Shown: positions 10,301 to 25,504 of the stretch, one piece after another | Position numbering within the stretch: position 1 is the stretch's first letter | Layout: each line of letters begins with the position of its first letter | From: Ramlibacter tataouinensis TTB310 | Lineage (GTDB): Bacteria > Pseudomonadota > Gammaproteobacteria > Burkholderiales > Burkholderiaceae_C | Reading direction: 5' to 3' | DNA length: 64,000 nt | Assembly (NCBI RefSeq): GCF_000215705.1 | Contig: NC_015677.1 | Span: forward strand, 1,252,001 to 1,316,000 | Position numbers and translations under genes: made by a program | Notes under the pieces: generated by a model | Databases searched by the model: none | Seen by the model: only the letters and a program-made list of their open reading frames with translations | Told to the model about the DNA's origin: nothing

Positions 10301-10587
10301 ACCAGCCTTCCAATGCGGACTGCAACCCGGGCGGCTCCAGCTACCTGTTCCAGCTGTCCGCCGCCACCGGCGGCGCGGTGATCAAGACCCCGGGAGGCAG
10401 CGACTACTACGATTCCGTCTTCTTCATCGCCAACGCGCTGTCGAGCCGGCCGGTGATCGTGATCACCGCCAATGGGCCGCGCGCGCTGCTGCGGCTGTCG
10501 GACAAGACGACGCAGAGCCGCGAGATCGACGAGACCGCCAACAGCAACCCGGCTTTCCGCCGGATCTACATGCGGCCCCTGAACTGA
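7342..10587 (+). CDS. pilY1: PilY1-type pilus tip adhesin
   Basis: A 1081-residue exported protein. A signal peptide (about residues 1-29, ending GGALAQ) leads into a von Willebrand A-like domain with a MIDAS-type motif D52-N-S-G-S56. The C-terminal 450 residues form the conserved PilY1 beta-propeller; markers are NDGMLHAFDG, ELWAYVPRLIHGKL and YFGTGQYFS. PilY1 sits at the pilus tip, mediates adhesion and mechanosensing, and modulates retraction. The ATG at 7342 has an AGGAG site at 7331-7335 and lies 20 bases after pilX. It is the last gene of the operon and is convergent with the downstream kinase gene. Length is typical of the family. Confidence 0.9.
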   Translation: MTHLFRRIAPGRGTVVLAALALAFGGALAQKIDDVPPAVQNNVAPNFMFMIDNSGSMNNIVPAAPYSPSATYFGNCSSPIPIPPSGANPPSIDIRVVDGEPRFVSNGTTYRHVTVDSRGRCFHNNVTYSARLLGNGGSSDDRMPTGYLDSEYSGHFLNWYFGNYGGPVTGWGNRKRLASGLVETRMEIARRAAKSTIDSLPVQATGARPVVRVGLSSYRRTSDGGALRVDMSDFNAALRSSLKTSIDALQAEASTPLASTLADIGRYLATGYNGDITTARTNSVNIDTLLRLNGTDNATRNACLAGAASCTGSSSPRPIQYWCQRSSIFAMTDGRPQSDRAFNSNTYIRDYDGDCSGVNDTNCVNKGAAGSWDRKIGRTYESAGSDYMDDVAKLLFDADWRPDLAKPAPTGSEPRAKNNISTYMIGFADPTVQNDPLLINTARQGGGKFIAATDSDTLVDAFRTVIADAIAKDAAAAAVAVTNAQITAGTVGYASSYKSGSWYGDLEAYSLDITTGLQNGTASWFAKDRLNAMAPASRKIASWNGTTGVPFTTASGTALRATTPGLTDALIDYTRGVRHGEDVSFRARTFLLGDIINAEPVVVNYPAGPVVYQAANDGMLHAFDGRVEASADTRGQELWAYVPRLIHGKLAGRASLAFEHEYLVDGTPATAAVTGVGDVRHLLVGGLGKGGAGFYALDVTSGTAATEADAVAKVLWEFRPANMGYSFGIPLIVNTSAGWRVVVTSGLRNDTGSEGLGGDGRGRVWVLNPANGNVEKEFITPAGFGSAAAGLGLAHLAKPANLAASAVVRHVYGGDLQGNVWRFDLNAPTLSAPVRVAAAVDRAGLPQPITAPPVVSPVLGSATRMFIYFGTGQYFSIDDVPGTGAPNANASQQQTIYGIVDDTSVASPALPDIRGSNGASCPSNGGNGELVCQFATQSTPGGPINVSHNAVDLSSRRGFYLDIPIAGGRVNTQPALTAGGTLVIVVNQPSNADCNPGGSSYLFQLSAATGGAVIKTPGGSDYYDSVFFIANALSSRPVIVITANGPRALLRLSDKTTQSREIDETANSNPAFRRIYMRPLN

Positions 10588-10609
10588 GGCGCGGCAGCAG
10601 GTCCCCGGC

Positions 10610-12376
10610 TCACTTCCCGGAGCTGTAGAAGGTCGGTGCAGGGTCCGCCTGCGTGGCGGGGGCGTTCGAGCAGACCCGCTCGATCAGCAAGAACAGCTGG
10701 TCGAACTCGATGGGTTTGACCAGGTGGTGGTCGAAGCCGGCGTCCGAGGAGCGGCGCAGGTCCTGCGGTTGGCCCCAGCCGGTGACGGCGACCAGGGTCC
10801 GGCCCGACCCGCCGGGCTGCTGGCGGATCAGGCGCGCGGCGTCATGGCCGTTCAAGCCCGGCATGCCGATATCGAGCAGCACCAGGGACGGGCCGAATTC
10901 CTGGACGGCGCGCACCGCGGCTTCTCCATCATGCACCTGGCGCACCTCGTGCCCGAGGAGCTCGAGCAGCTGGGTGAGCGACGAGGCGGCGTCCTCGTTG
11001 TCGTCCGCGACCAGGATGGACAGCTTGGTGCTGCTGGTGGAAGGGGTGTGTGAGGGCGGCAGCGAGGGGGCCTGCTCGGTGCCGCTGCTCGCCAACGGGA
11101 GCTGGACCAGGAAGCGGCTGCCCAACCCGGGCCCCTCGCTCTGCGCCTTGACGCTGCCGCCATGCAGCCGGATCAGCTGCTGGGTGAGCGACAGCCCGAT
11201 CCCCAGGCCGCCGCGCGAGCGCGCCAGGGCCGACTCCACCTGCGAGAACATCTCGAAGATGGTCTCCAGCCGGTCGGCCGGTATGCCTATGCCGGTATCC
11301 CGCACCGTGACGATCACGTTCTCCCGCTCCACCGCGACCACCAGCTCGATCCTGCCGCCGGGTTCGGTGTACTTCACCGCGTTGACGAGCAGGTTGGTGA
11401 AGGCCTGCGCCAGGCGCGTGCGGTCCCCATCCACCAGCAGCTTGGTATCCGGCAGCAGCACCGCCAGCTCCAGCCCCGCCTCCTTGGCCGACGAACGGAT
11501 CGCGTCCAGCGCATCGATCAGCGCCTCGTTGAGCGGCATGAGCTCGCGCCGCAGCTCGATGCGGCCCCGGTTGATCCGGCTGACGTCCATCAGGTCGTCG
11601 ATCAGGCGGCTGAGCAGGCGCACCTGCCTGTCGATGATGGAGGAGGCCCACTGCAGCTTGTTGGCATCCAGCCGGTTGCGCTTGATCAGCTCGACGGCGC
11701 TGCGCACCGGCGCCAGGGGATTGCGCAGCTCGTGCGCCAGGGTCGCGAGGAACCCGTCCTTGCGGCGATGCTCCTCCAGCAGCCGCTCCTCGCTGGCCCG
11801 CAGCTCGGTGGTGCGTTCCATCACCCGCCGGTCCAGCGACGCATTCAGCTCGCTCAGGCGGGCTTCGGCATTGCGCCGCTCGGCCACCTCGCCCAGCAGC
11901 AGGCGGTTGGCCGCGGCGAGTTCGCGCCCCTTGCGGTGCAGCTCGGCGAAGACGGCCACCTTGGAGCGCAGGACCGCGGGCTTCACCGGCTTGTGCAGGT
12001 AATCCACCGCGCCGGAGCCGTAGCCCTCCAGGATGTGCTCGTCCTCGTTGTAGTAGGCCGTCAGGAAGATGATGGGGATGCGGGCCGTCTTCCTGCGCTC
12101 CTTGACGAGCTGGGCCACCTCGAAGCCGCTCATGCCGGGCATGCGGACGTCCAGCACCAGGACGGCGAACTCCTCCTGGACCAGCGCCAGCAGGGCCTCC
12201 TCCCCGGAAGAGGCCCGCACCAGCCGGTAGCCGGGGTCGTCCAGCACGCTCTCCAGCACCGTCAGGTTCTTGGGCTCGTCGTCGACGATCAGGATGTTCA
12301 CGAGGGAAGCCGCATCCGGCTGCTCCCGCTCCTGCGTCGCCGCATCCTGGGTGTTGTTCTTGGTGTTCATGGGCAT
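10610..12376 (-). CDS. Hybrid histidine kinase: receiver - HisKA/HATPase - receiver
   Basis: A 588-residue soluble signalling protein. An N-terminal receiver (residues about 27-145) has acidic pocket DDE, phospho-acceptor D76 in LVLDVRMPG and Lys129. A coiled-coil linker (145-205) follows. The kinase core has the H-box LAHELRNPLAP with H215, N-box N332, DTGIGIP at 360-366 and GGLGIGLS at 389-396. The C-terminal receiver has D502 in LLDIGMPG. There is no membrane segment, so it acts in the cytoplasm. It starts 6 bases after the stop of the large HAMP-repeat kinase, so the two are one operon and likely one phosphorelay. It could pass phosphate onward through another protein; no output domain is visible. 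A second ATG lies two codons in. Confidence 0.88.
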   Translation of the reverse strand: MPMNTKNNTQDAATQEREQPDAASLVNILIVDDEPKNLTVLESVLDDPGYRLVRASSGEEALLALVQEEFAVLVLDVRMPGMSGFEVAQLVKERRKTARIPIIFLTAYYNEDEHILEGYGSGAVDYLHKPVKPAVLRSKVAVFAELHRKGRELAAANRLLLGEVAERRNAEARLSELNASLDRRVMERTTELRASEERLLEEHRRKDGFLATLAHELRNPLAPVRSAVELIKRNRLDANKLQWASSIIDRQVRLLSRLIDDLMDVSRINRGRIELRRELMPLNEALIDALDAIRSSAKEAGLELAVLLPDTKLLVDGDRTRLAQAFTNLLVNAVKYTEPGGRIELVVAVERENVIVTVRDTGIGIPADRLETIFEMFSQVESALARSRGGLGIGLSLTQQLIRLHGGSVKAQSEGPGLGSRFLVQLPLASSGTEQAPSLPPSHTPSTSSTKLSILVADDNEDAASSLTQLLELLGHEVRQVHDGEAAVRAVQEFGPSLVLLDIGMPGLNGHDAARLIRQQPGGSGRTLVAVTGWGQPQDLRRSSDAGFDHHLVKPIEFDQLFLLIERVCSNAPATQADPAPTFYSSGK

Positions 12377-12382
12377 GGAGGG

Positions 12383-19555
<7,173 letters not shown>

Positions 19556-19733
19556 GGGCGGATTCCTAGAGAGAGAGAGGCAGGCTCGGCAAGCCGAGCC
19601 GGATGCATGCGGCGCGGATTGCCGAGCCATGCAAAGAACCCGGTAGTGTCTTCGCAATCGCCTACAAAGGATGTAGGACCGGTCTTACGACGAGGATATG
19701 TATCGATGAGCTTGACAGCTATGTACAACCAGC

Positions 19734-20666
19734 TCATCCGAACTGCTCGGCCGCCCTTCGGCGCGCCGTCGAGCCCAGGGCGGCGCACAGGAAATCCACG
19801 AAGGCGGTGACGCGGCGCGCCTTCTGGTGGCGCTGGGGATAGACCGCGTAGATGTCCGCCGGCGGGGTCGCATAGCCTTCGAGCACCTGGCGCAGGCGGC
19901 CGCTGCGCAGGTACTTGGCGATGTCCCACTCGGCGCGCATGAGGATGCCGTGCCCGTCCAGCGCCCAGGCCACGGCGATGTCGCCGTCATTGGTGCTCAT
20001 CAGTCCCGTCACCTTCACCGATTCGGTGCGGCGGCTGGAGGCCAGGCGCCAGAGCCCGTAGGCGTCGTCGCCGTGGTGGATGCTGATGCAGTGATGCCGC
20101 ACCAGGTCGGCCGGCGTACGCGGCGTGCCGTGGCGGGCCAGGTAGGCCGGTGACGCGCACAGCAGGCGCCGGTTGGGGGCGACCTTGCGCGCGATGACGC
20201 GCGCATCCGGCGGCTCGCCGAAGCGCACGCACACGTCGAACGCATCCTCGGACAGCGGCGGCGGCGTTACCGACAGGTGGAACTGCACCTGCACCTCCGG
20301 GTGGGCCTTGCAGAACCGGGAGATCACCGGGGCGACATGGCTGCGGCCGAAACCCAGGGTGGCGTTCACCCGCAGCAGCCCGCGCGGCTGCGCCATCGAC
20401 TGGCTCAGCTGGTGCTCCACATCCTCGATGTCCGCCAGGATGCGCCGCGCCTGCGTCAGGTACTCCTCGCCTTCGGGGGTGAGGGCGATCCGCCGGGTCG
20501 TGCGGTTGAGCAGCTGCACGCCCAGCCGCGCCTCGAGCAGGGCCAGCCGCCGGCTCACCGCCGGCGTCGTGAGCCCCAGCTCCCGCGCCGCCGCCGACAG
20601 GCTGCCGCAGCGCATCAGCAGGTGGAAGAAGGCCATCTCGGCCGAGGCATTGGTGATCTCGGTCAT
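19734..20666 (-). CDS. LysR-family transcriptional regulator
   Basis: A 310-residue LysR regulator. The N-terminal winged HTH is plain (SLSAAARELGLTTPAVSRRL, residues about 22-41, then LEARLGVQLLNRTTRRIALT). A type 2 periplasmic-fold effector domain follows from residue 90. It is divergent from the TctC-type gene that starts at 20776, with 109 bp between them, so it probably controls that gene and the following dehydratase gene. The sequence resembles the AaeR/DsdC-unrelated branch common beside Bug binding proteins; the effector is unknown. Confidence 0.88.
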   Translation of the reverse strand: MTEITNASAEMAFFHLLMRCGSLSAAARELGLTTPAVSRRLALLEARLGVQLLNRTTRRIALTPEGEEYLTQARRILADIEDVEHQLSQSMAQPRGLLRVNATLGFGRSHVAPVISRFCKAHPEVQVQFHLSVTPPPLSEDAFDVCVRFGEPPDARVIARKVAPNRRLLCASPAYLARHGTPRTPADLVRHHCISIHHGDDAYGLWRLASSRRTESVKVTGLMSTNDGDIAVAWALDGHGILMRAEWDIAKYLRSGRLRQVLEGYATPPADIYAVYPQRHQKARRVTAFVDFLCAALGSTARRRAAEQFG

Positions 20667-20688
20667 TGTGAAATCCAGTTGAACAATG
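20664..20688. promoter_or_regulatory. Candidate LysR binding site (inverted repeat)
   Basis: Perfect 6-bp arms CATTGT and ACAATG are separated by 13 bases in the divergent LysR-tctC intergenic region. The left arm covers the LysR start codon. LysR boxes are usually dyads of about this span (T-N11-A), so this could serve autoregulation and activation. It is inferred from symmetry only. Confidence 0.35.
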
Positions 20689-20775
20689 CTGTAAGCGCCA
20701 CGCGATTATTCAGCCGGGATCCGACGTAGAGTCCGCCCATCGGCTGCCCATGGGGCGGCGACCCGAGGAGACAAA

Positions 20776-21753
20776 GTGAACCTTCCGCCGCCCGCCCTGT
20801 CGCGCCGTTCCCTCCTGGCCGGCCTGTCCGCGCTGGCGCTGCCGGTGCGCGCCCAGGCCTACCCGTCCAAGCCCGTGACCGTCGTGGTGCCCTACGCGGC
20901 CGGCGGCACCACCGACATCGTCGCGCGCCTGGCGGCCCACTCGCTGAGCACCCTGACCGGCAAGACCTTCGTGGTCGAGAACAAGGGCGGGGGCAGCACC
21001 ACCATCGCCACCGGCCTGGTCGCCAAGGCGCCGGCCGACGGCTACACGCTGCTGGCCAACGAGATGACGCAGACCATCGTGCCGGCGCTCTTTCCCAAGC
21101 TGCCGTTCGACCCGATCAGGGACCTGGCGCCGGTCACCGTCTTCGCCGAGGCGCCCTACGTCCTGGTGGTCAACGCCAAGGTGCCGGCCAACAACCTGCG
21201 CGAGCTGGTGCAGCTCGCCAAGGCGCAGCCCGGCAAGCTCAACTTTGCCTCCGGCGGCGCCGGCAGCGGCCCCCACATCGCGGGCGAGTTGCTGAAGGCC
21301 GTGGCCGGTATCGACATGGCGCACGTGGCGTACAAGGGCTCGGGCCCGGCGGTGTCCGACCTGCTGGGCGGCCAGGTGGAGGTGCTGATCACGGCGGCGC
21401 CGACGGTGGCGGCGCAGATGGGCTCCGGCCGTATGCGCCCGCTGGCGGTGGCCCATGGGCAGCGGCTGTCGTCGCTGCCGGACGTCCCCACCGCGGCCGA
21501 AGCCGGCTTCCCGGGCTTTCTCATCGCCAACTGGTTCGGGCTGGCCGCGCCCAAGGGCACGCCGGCGGAGGTCATCGCCTTCCTGCACGCCGAGGTGCAG
21601 AAGATGATCCGGCGGCCCGAGGTGCGCGAGAAGCTCGTGGCCGCCGGCGCCGAGCCCGTCGCCATGACGCCGGACCAGGCGGCGCGCCATATCGACGCGG
21701 AGGCGCGCCGCTGGGGCGAGCTGATCCGCAAGGCCGGCATCAAGGTGGACTGA
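20776..21753 (+). CDS. TctC/Bug-family periplasmic solute-binding protein
   Basis: A 325-residue exported protein. The N-terminus SRRSLLAGLSALALPVRAQA is a twin-arginine-like signal peptide, then YPSKPVTVVVPYAAGGTTDI, the family signature. Other marks are FVVENKGGG, APADGYTLL, HVAYKGSGPA and LPDVPTAAEAGFPGF. Bug proteins bind carboxylates or amides in the periplasm, often for tripartite tricarboxylate transporters. It starts with GTG behind GAGGAG (20765-20770). The gene lies 26 bases upstream of the enolase-superfamily gene, so the ligand is probably that enzyme's substrate or a relative. No TctA/TctB membrane genes are nearby. Confidence 0.9.
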   Translation: MNLPPPALSRRSLLAGLSALALPVRAQAYPSKPVTVVVPYAAGGTTDIVARLAAHSLSTLTGKTFVVENKGGGSTTIATGLVAKAPADGYTLLANEMTQTIVPALFPKLPFDPIRDLAPVTVFAEAPYVLVVNAKVPANNLRELVQLAKAQPGKLNFASGGAGSGPHIAGELLKAVAGIDMAHVAYKGSGPAVSDLLGGQVEVLITAAPTVAAQMGSGRMRPLAVAHGQRLSSLPDVPTAAEAGFPGFLIANWFGLAAPKGTPAEVIAFLHAEVQKMIRRPEVREKLVAAGAEPVAMTPDQAARHIDAEARRWGELIRKAGIKVD

Positions 21754-21779
21754 GCCGGCCGCCCATCACGGAAGAACCA

Positions 21780-22943
21780 ATGAAGATCAGGAAAGTCGAG
21801 CCCCTGCACGTGGGGCAGTTCATGTTCGTGCGCGTCACCACCGACCAGGGGATCACCGGTTACGGCGAGGCCGGCACCTGGGGCCACATCGAGGCCGCGG
21901 GCGCCTGCATCCGGCGCTTCGCCGAATACCTGGAGGGCAAGGACGCCTTCGCGATCGAGCACCACTGGAACGTGATGCACCGCTTCAGCTACTTCCAGGG
22001 GCTGGCGGAGAACGCGGCGATCTCCGCCATCGACATCGCCCTGTGGGACATCAAGGGCAAGGCGCTGGGCGTGCCGATCTACGAGCTGCTGGGCGGGGCC
22101 GCGCGCCGCAAGGCGCGCATCTACGGCCACATCTACGAGAACACGATCGAGAAGATGCTGGTGGAGTGCCAGGCCAAGATGGAGGCCGGCTTCAACGCCT
22201 TCGGCCACCTCAACCCCTTCCTGGACGAGGGGCACGACCAGGTCTACTTCAAGACGCACATCAAGAAGATGCGCGACGCGATCGACAACACCCGGCGCAT
22301 GCGCGAGGTGGTGGGCGACCGGGTGGACCTGCTGATCGAGATCCACCGCCGCCTCACGCCGGCCGAGGCCATCGTGTTCGCGCGCGGGATCGAGGACACG
22401 CACCCGATGTTCATCGAGGATCCGATCCGGCCGGAGGGCCCCGACGCCATGGCGCGCGTGGCCGAGAAGATCCACATCCCGATCGCCACCGGCGAGCGCT
22501 TCGCCACGATCTACGAGTTCCAGGCCCTGCTGGCGCGCGGCGGCGTCGAGTACGCCCGGGTGGACGTCTGCCTGTGCGGCGGCATCACCGGCGCGCGCAA
22601 GGTGGCCGCCATCGCCGAAGCGCACCAGGTGCAGGTGGTGCCGCACAACCCGCTGTCGCCGATCGGCCTGGCGGCCTGCCTGCAGCTGGACGCGGCGATC
22701 CCGAACTTCGCGATCCAGGAATACGCGACCGGCTTCGAAGCCGGGATCTTCGAATCCCGCCCCGAGCACCTGGGCAGCAACATCGTCGACCAGGTGCCGC
22801 GGCCGGACAACGGCTTCGTGGACATCCCCTCGGGCCCGGGCCTGGGCATGAACCTGCTGCCGGACGCGCAGAGGATCCGGCCGCCGCTGTCCAAGCCGAT
22901 CTCCATGCGGCCGCATTTCGACGGGTTCGTGGTCGACCAGTGA
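21780..22943 (+). CDS. Enolase-superfamily sugar-acid dehydratase (ManD/galactonate dehydratase-like)
   Basis: A 387-residue mandelate racemase/muconate lactonizing enzyme family member. The order is an N-terminal capping domain (KIRKVEPLHVGQFMFVRVTT), then a barrel. Barrel metal-site motifs are LLIEIHRRLTP (Glu-x-His), FIEDPIRPE and TGERFAT. A late PHNPLSPIGLAACL matches the galactonate-dehydratase catalytic His region. ManD and DgoD normally have Asp-x-His at the first site; here it is Glu. The likely reaction is dehydration of an acid sugar or related hydroxy acid to a 2-keto-3-deoxy product in the cytoplasm. It is co-transcribed with the TctC gene upstream. The exact substrate cannot be read from the sequence. 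Confidence 0.85.
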   Translation: MKIRKVEPLHVGQFMFVRVTTDQGITGYGEAGTWGHIEAAGACIRRFAEYLEGKDAFAIEHHWNVMHRFSYFQGLAENAAISAIDIALWDIKGKALGVPIYELLGGAARRKARIYGHIYENTIEKMLVECQAKMEAGFNAFGHLNPFLDEGHDQVYFKTHIKKMRDAIDNTRRMREVVGDRVDLLIEIHRRLTPAEAIVFARGIEDTHPMFIEDPIRPEGPDAMARVAEKIHIPIATGERFATIYEFQALLARGGVEYARVDVCLCGGITGARKVAAIAEAHQVQVVPHNPLSPIGLAACLQLDAAIPNFAIQEYATGFEAGIFESRPEHLGSNIVDQVPRPDNGFVDIPSGPGLGMNLLPDAQRIRPPLSKPISMRPHFDGFVVDQ

Positions 22944-22967
22944 CGGACCCGTTCCAAGGTTGAGCTG

Positions 22968-22992
22968 GGATGAAGCCGGGCCAGCTTCATCC
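22968..22992 (+). terminator. Hairpin after the dehydratase gene
   Basis: Perfect 9-bp stem GGATGAAGC / GCTTCATCC with a 7-base loop, 25 bases after the dehydratase stop and 68 bases before the next ATG. There is no T-tract after it, so it may be a processing or stability hairpin rather than an intrinsic terminator. Confidence 0.4.
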
Positions 22993-23059
22993 TGTAGCGC
23001 AATGGGGTTCCGCTCCCCCCGTACGCTGCGTAAACTGGCCAGACATCGGAGGTCAATCC

Positions 23060-24028
23060 ATGCGTCCACGGATCCTGTCGGTCTTCCTGCTGCTCGCAGC
23101 GCTGCTCGCGCCCGTGGCGCCGGCCTTCGCGGCCTGGCCCGACAAGCCTATCCGGCTGATCATCCCCTCGGCGGCGGGCGGGGCGCCCGACGTCCTGATG
23201 CGCGCGCTCTCGGCGCAGCTGTCGCAGCAGCTGGGCGTGCCCTTCGTCATCGAGAACAGGCCGGGCGCCTCCTACACCATCGGCACCATGGAGCTGGTGC
23301 GCTCGCCGGCGGACGGCTACACGCTCGCCTACGCCAACGTGGTCTCGCTGGCGACCAACCGCTCGCTGCTGCCCAACGTCCCCTACGACGTGGACAAGGA
23401 CCTGACCCTGATCTCCAACGCGCTGCGGGTGGTCAACCTCATGGCGGTGAACAACAGCGTCCCGGTCAGGAGCGTGCCCGAGCTCATCGCGTACGCCAGG
23501 AAGAACCCGGGCAAGCTGGCCTTCGCCTCCGACGGCAACGGCACTACCTCCCACCTGGGCGTGGAGCTGTTCAAGTCCATGACCGGCACCTTCATGCTGC
23601 ACGTGCCGTACAAGGGCGCGACGGCCGCCGTCACCGACCTGATCGGCGGCGGCGTGCAGCTGTTCATGGCGAACACGCCGGTGCTGGGCCCCCACGCGCA
23701 GGCCGGACGGGTGCGGGCGCTGGGCATCTCGTCGCCGCAGCGTTCGCCGGCCTATCCCGACATCCCCGCGATCGCCGAGGCCGTGCCCGGCTTCGAGGTG
23801 GTGGCCTGGGGCGGCCTGGTGGGCCCCGCCAACCTGCCCAGGGAGATCGTCCAGCGCCTGAACAGCGAGATCCGCACGGCCCTGGCCACGCCGGCCGTGC
23901 AGGAGCGCTTCAAGGCGCTGGGCGCCGAGGCCGCGCCCAGCACGCCGGAGGAATTCCGCGAGCTTGCGCGCAGCGAGACCGCCAAGTGGGCCAAGGTGGT
24001 CAAGTCCTCCGGCGCCAAGCTCGACTGA
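23060..24028 (+). CDS. TctC/Bug-family periplasmic solute-binding protein
   Basis: A 322-residue exported protein. The signal peptide ends about APAFA, followed by AWPDKPIRLIIPSAAGGAPD and later RPGASYTIG, SPADGYTLAYAN and HVPYKGATAA. The ATG at 23060 has a GGAGG site at 23048-23052; the open frame further upstream is not protein-like. It lies 8 bases before the deacylase gene, so the bound ligand may be an N-acyl amino acid or similar amide. That is inferred from context only. Confidence 0.9.
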   Translation: MRPRILSVFLLLAALLAPVAPAFAAWPDKPIRLIIPSAAGGAPDVLMRALSAQLSQQLGVPFVIENRPGASYTIGTMELVRSPADGYTLAYANVVSLATNRSLLPNVPYDVDKDLTLISNALRVVNLMAVNNSVPVRSVPELIAYARKNPGKLAFASDGNGTTSHLGVELFKSMTGTFMLHVPYKGATAAVTDLIGGGVQLFMANTPVLGPHAQAGRVRALGISSPQRSPAYPDIPAIAEAVPGFEVVAWGGLVGPANLPREIVQRLNSEIRTALATPAVQERFKALGAEAAPSTPEEFRELARSETAKWAKVVKSSGAKLD

Positions 24029-24036
24029 GGCGAAAG

Positions 24037-25503
24037 ATGCACGACCTCTTCGACCTCCTCATCCGCAACGCCGACATCGTGGACGGCACGGGCGCGCCGC
24101 GCTTTCCCGGCGACATCGGCATCCGGGGCGACCGCATCGAGCGCATCGGCGACCTGGCGGGCCGCAGCGGCCGCACCGAGATCGACCTGGGCGGCCGCGT
24201 CGCCGCGCCCGGCTTCATCGACGCCCACACGCACGACGACCGCCTGATGCTCTCGGGCGGCGACATGGCGCCCAAGGTGAGCCAGGGCGTGACCACGGTG
24301 GTCGGCGGCAACTGCGGGATCTCGCTCGCGCCCATGCCGCGGCCCATCCCGCAGCCGGTCACGCCGCCGCTCAACCTGCTGGACGACCAGGGCGGCTGGT
24401 TCCGCTTCCCCACCTTCGCCAGCTACCTGCAGGCGCTGCGCGAGCAGCCCGCCGCGACCAATTGCGCCATGCTGGTGGGCCACACCACGCTGCGCGTGGC
24501 GACCATGGAGAACCTGGAGCGTCCCGCCACCCCGGACCAGGTCGCGCGCATGCGCGCCCTGGTGCAGGAGGCGATGGAAGCCGGCGCCATCGGCGTGTCC
24601 ACCGGCCTGTTCTACGAGCCGGCGGTCGCCGCGCCGACCGAGGAGGTGATCGAAACCTGCCGGCCGCTGAAGGACTTCGACGGCCTGTACTGCACCCACA
24701 TGCGCGACGAGGGCGACCGGGTGATCGAGTCGCTGGAAGAGACCTTCCGCATCGGCCGGGAAGTGGGCGTCACGGTGGTGATCTCCCACCACAAGGTGAT
24801 CGGCAGCAGGAACTATGGCCGCTCCGAGGAGACGCTGGCCTTCATCCGCAGGAACATGGCGCTGCAGCCCATCTGCCTGGACTGCTACCCGTACACCGCC
24901 GGCTCCACCATCCTGTCCTGGGACCGGGCCGCCAGCTCGGCGCGCGTGATCGTCAGCTGGTCCAAGGGCCTGCCGCGGTTCGCGGGCCGGGACCTGGCGG
25001 ACGTCGCGCGCGAGCTGGGCGTGTCCCAGGAGGAGGCGGTGCGCCGGCTGACGCCGGCCGGGGCCATCTACTTCCGCATGGACGAAGCCGACGTGCAGCG
25101 CATCCTGCAGTTCGACGACACCATGATCGGGTCCGACGGGCTGCCCCACGATGCGTCGCCGCACCCGCGCCTGTGGGGCAGCTTCCCGCGGGTGCTGGGC
25201 CACTACGGGCGCTCGCTCGGCCTGTTCCCGCTAGAGACCGCGGTGCACAAGATGACCGGACTCACGGCCGCCAAGTTCGGGCTGGCCGACCGCGGCGTGC
25301 TGAGGGAGGGCGCCCATGCCGACCTGACCCTGTTCGACGCGGCGACGGTGGACGAGGCCGGCACCTACGCCCGGCCGATCGCGCCCGCGCGCGGCATCGA
25401 CACGGTCGTGGTGAACGGCAGCATCGTCTGGCGCGAGGGCCGCGCCAGCGGCGCGCGGCCGGGACGGGTGCTGGCCCGGCAGGCCGCAGGCGGGGGGCGC
25501 TGA
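24037..25503 (+). CDS. N-acyl-D-amino-acid deacylase family amidohydrolase
   Basis: A 488-residue metal-dependent hydrolase of the D-aminoacylase/dihydroorotase-like group. Seen are FDLLIRNADIVDGTG at the N-terminus, the metal motif D-A-H64-T-H66-D, HHKVIGSRNYGRS in mid-barrel, catalytic-type D367 in GSDGLPHD, and the C-terminal composite sheet (ADLTLFDAATV). It would hydrolyse N-acyl-D-amino acids in the cytoplasm. The stop at 25503 is one base before the next gene's ATG, a PLP-fold D-amino-acid enzyme, which supports a D-amino acid pathway. The start is the first ATG after the binding-protein gene. Confidence 0.87.
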   Translation: MHDLFDLLIRNADIVDGTGAPRFPGDIGIRGDRIERIGDLAGRSGRTEIDLGGRVAAPGFIDAHTHDDRLMLSGGDMAPKVSQGVTTVVGGNCGISLAPMPRPIPQPVTPPLNLLDDQGGWFRFPTFASYLQALREQPAATNCAMLVGHTTLRVATMENLERPATPDQVARMRALVQEAMEAGAIGVSTGLFYEPAVAAPTEEVIETCRPLKDFDGLYCTHMRDEGDRVIESLEETFRIGREVGVTVVISHHKVIGSRNYGRSEETLAFIRRNMALQPICLDCYPYTAGSTILSWDRAASSARVIVSWSKGLPRFAGRDLADVARELGVSQEEAVRRLTPAGAIYFRMDEADVQRILQFDDTMIGSDGLPHDASPHPRLWGSFPRVLGHYGRSLGLFPLETAVHKMTGLTAAKFGLADRGVLREGAHADLTLFDAATVDEAGTYARPIAPARGIDTVVVNGSIVWREGRASGARPGRVLARQAAGGGR

Positions 25504-25504
25504 C

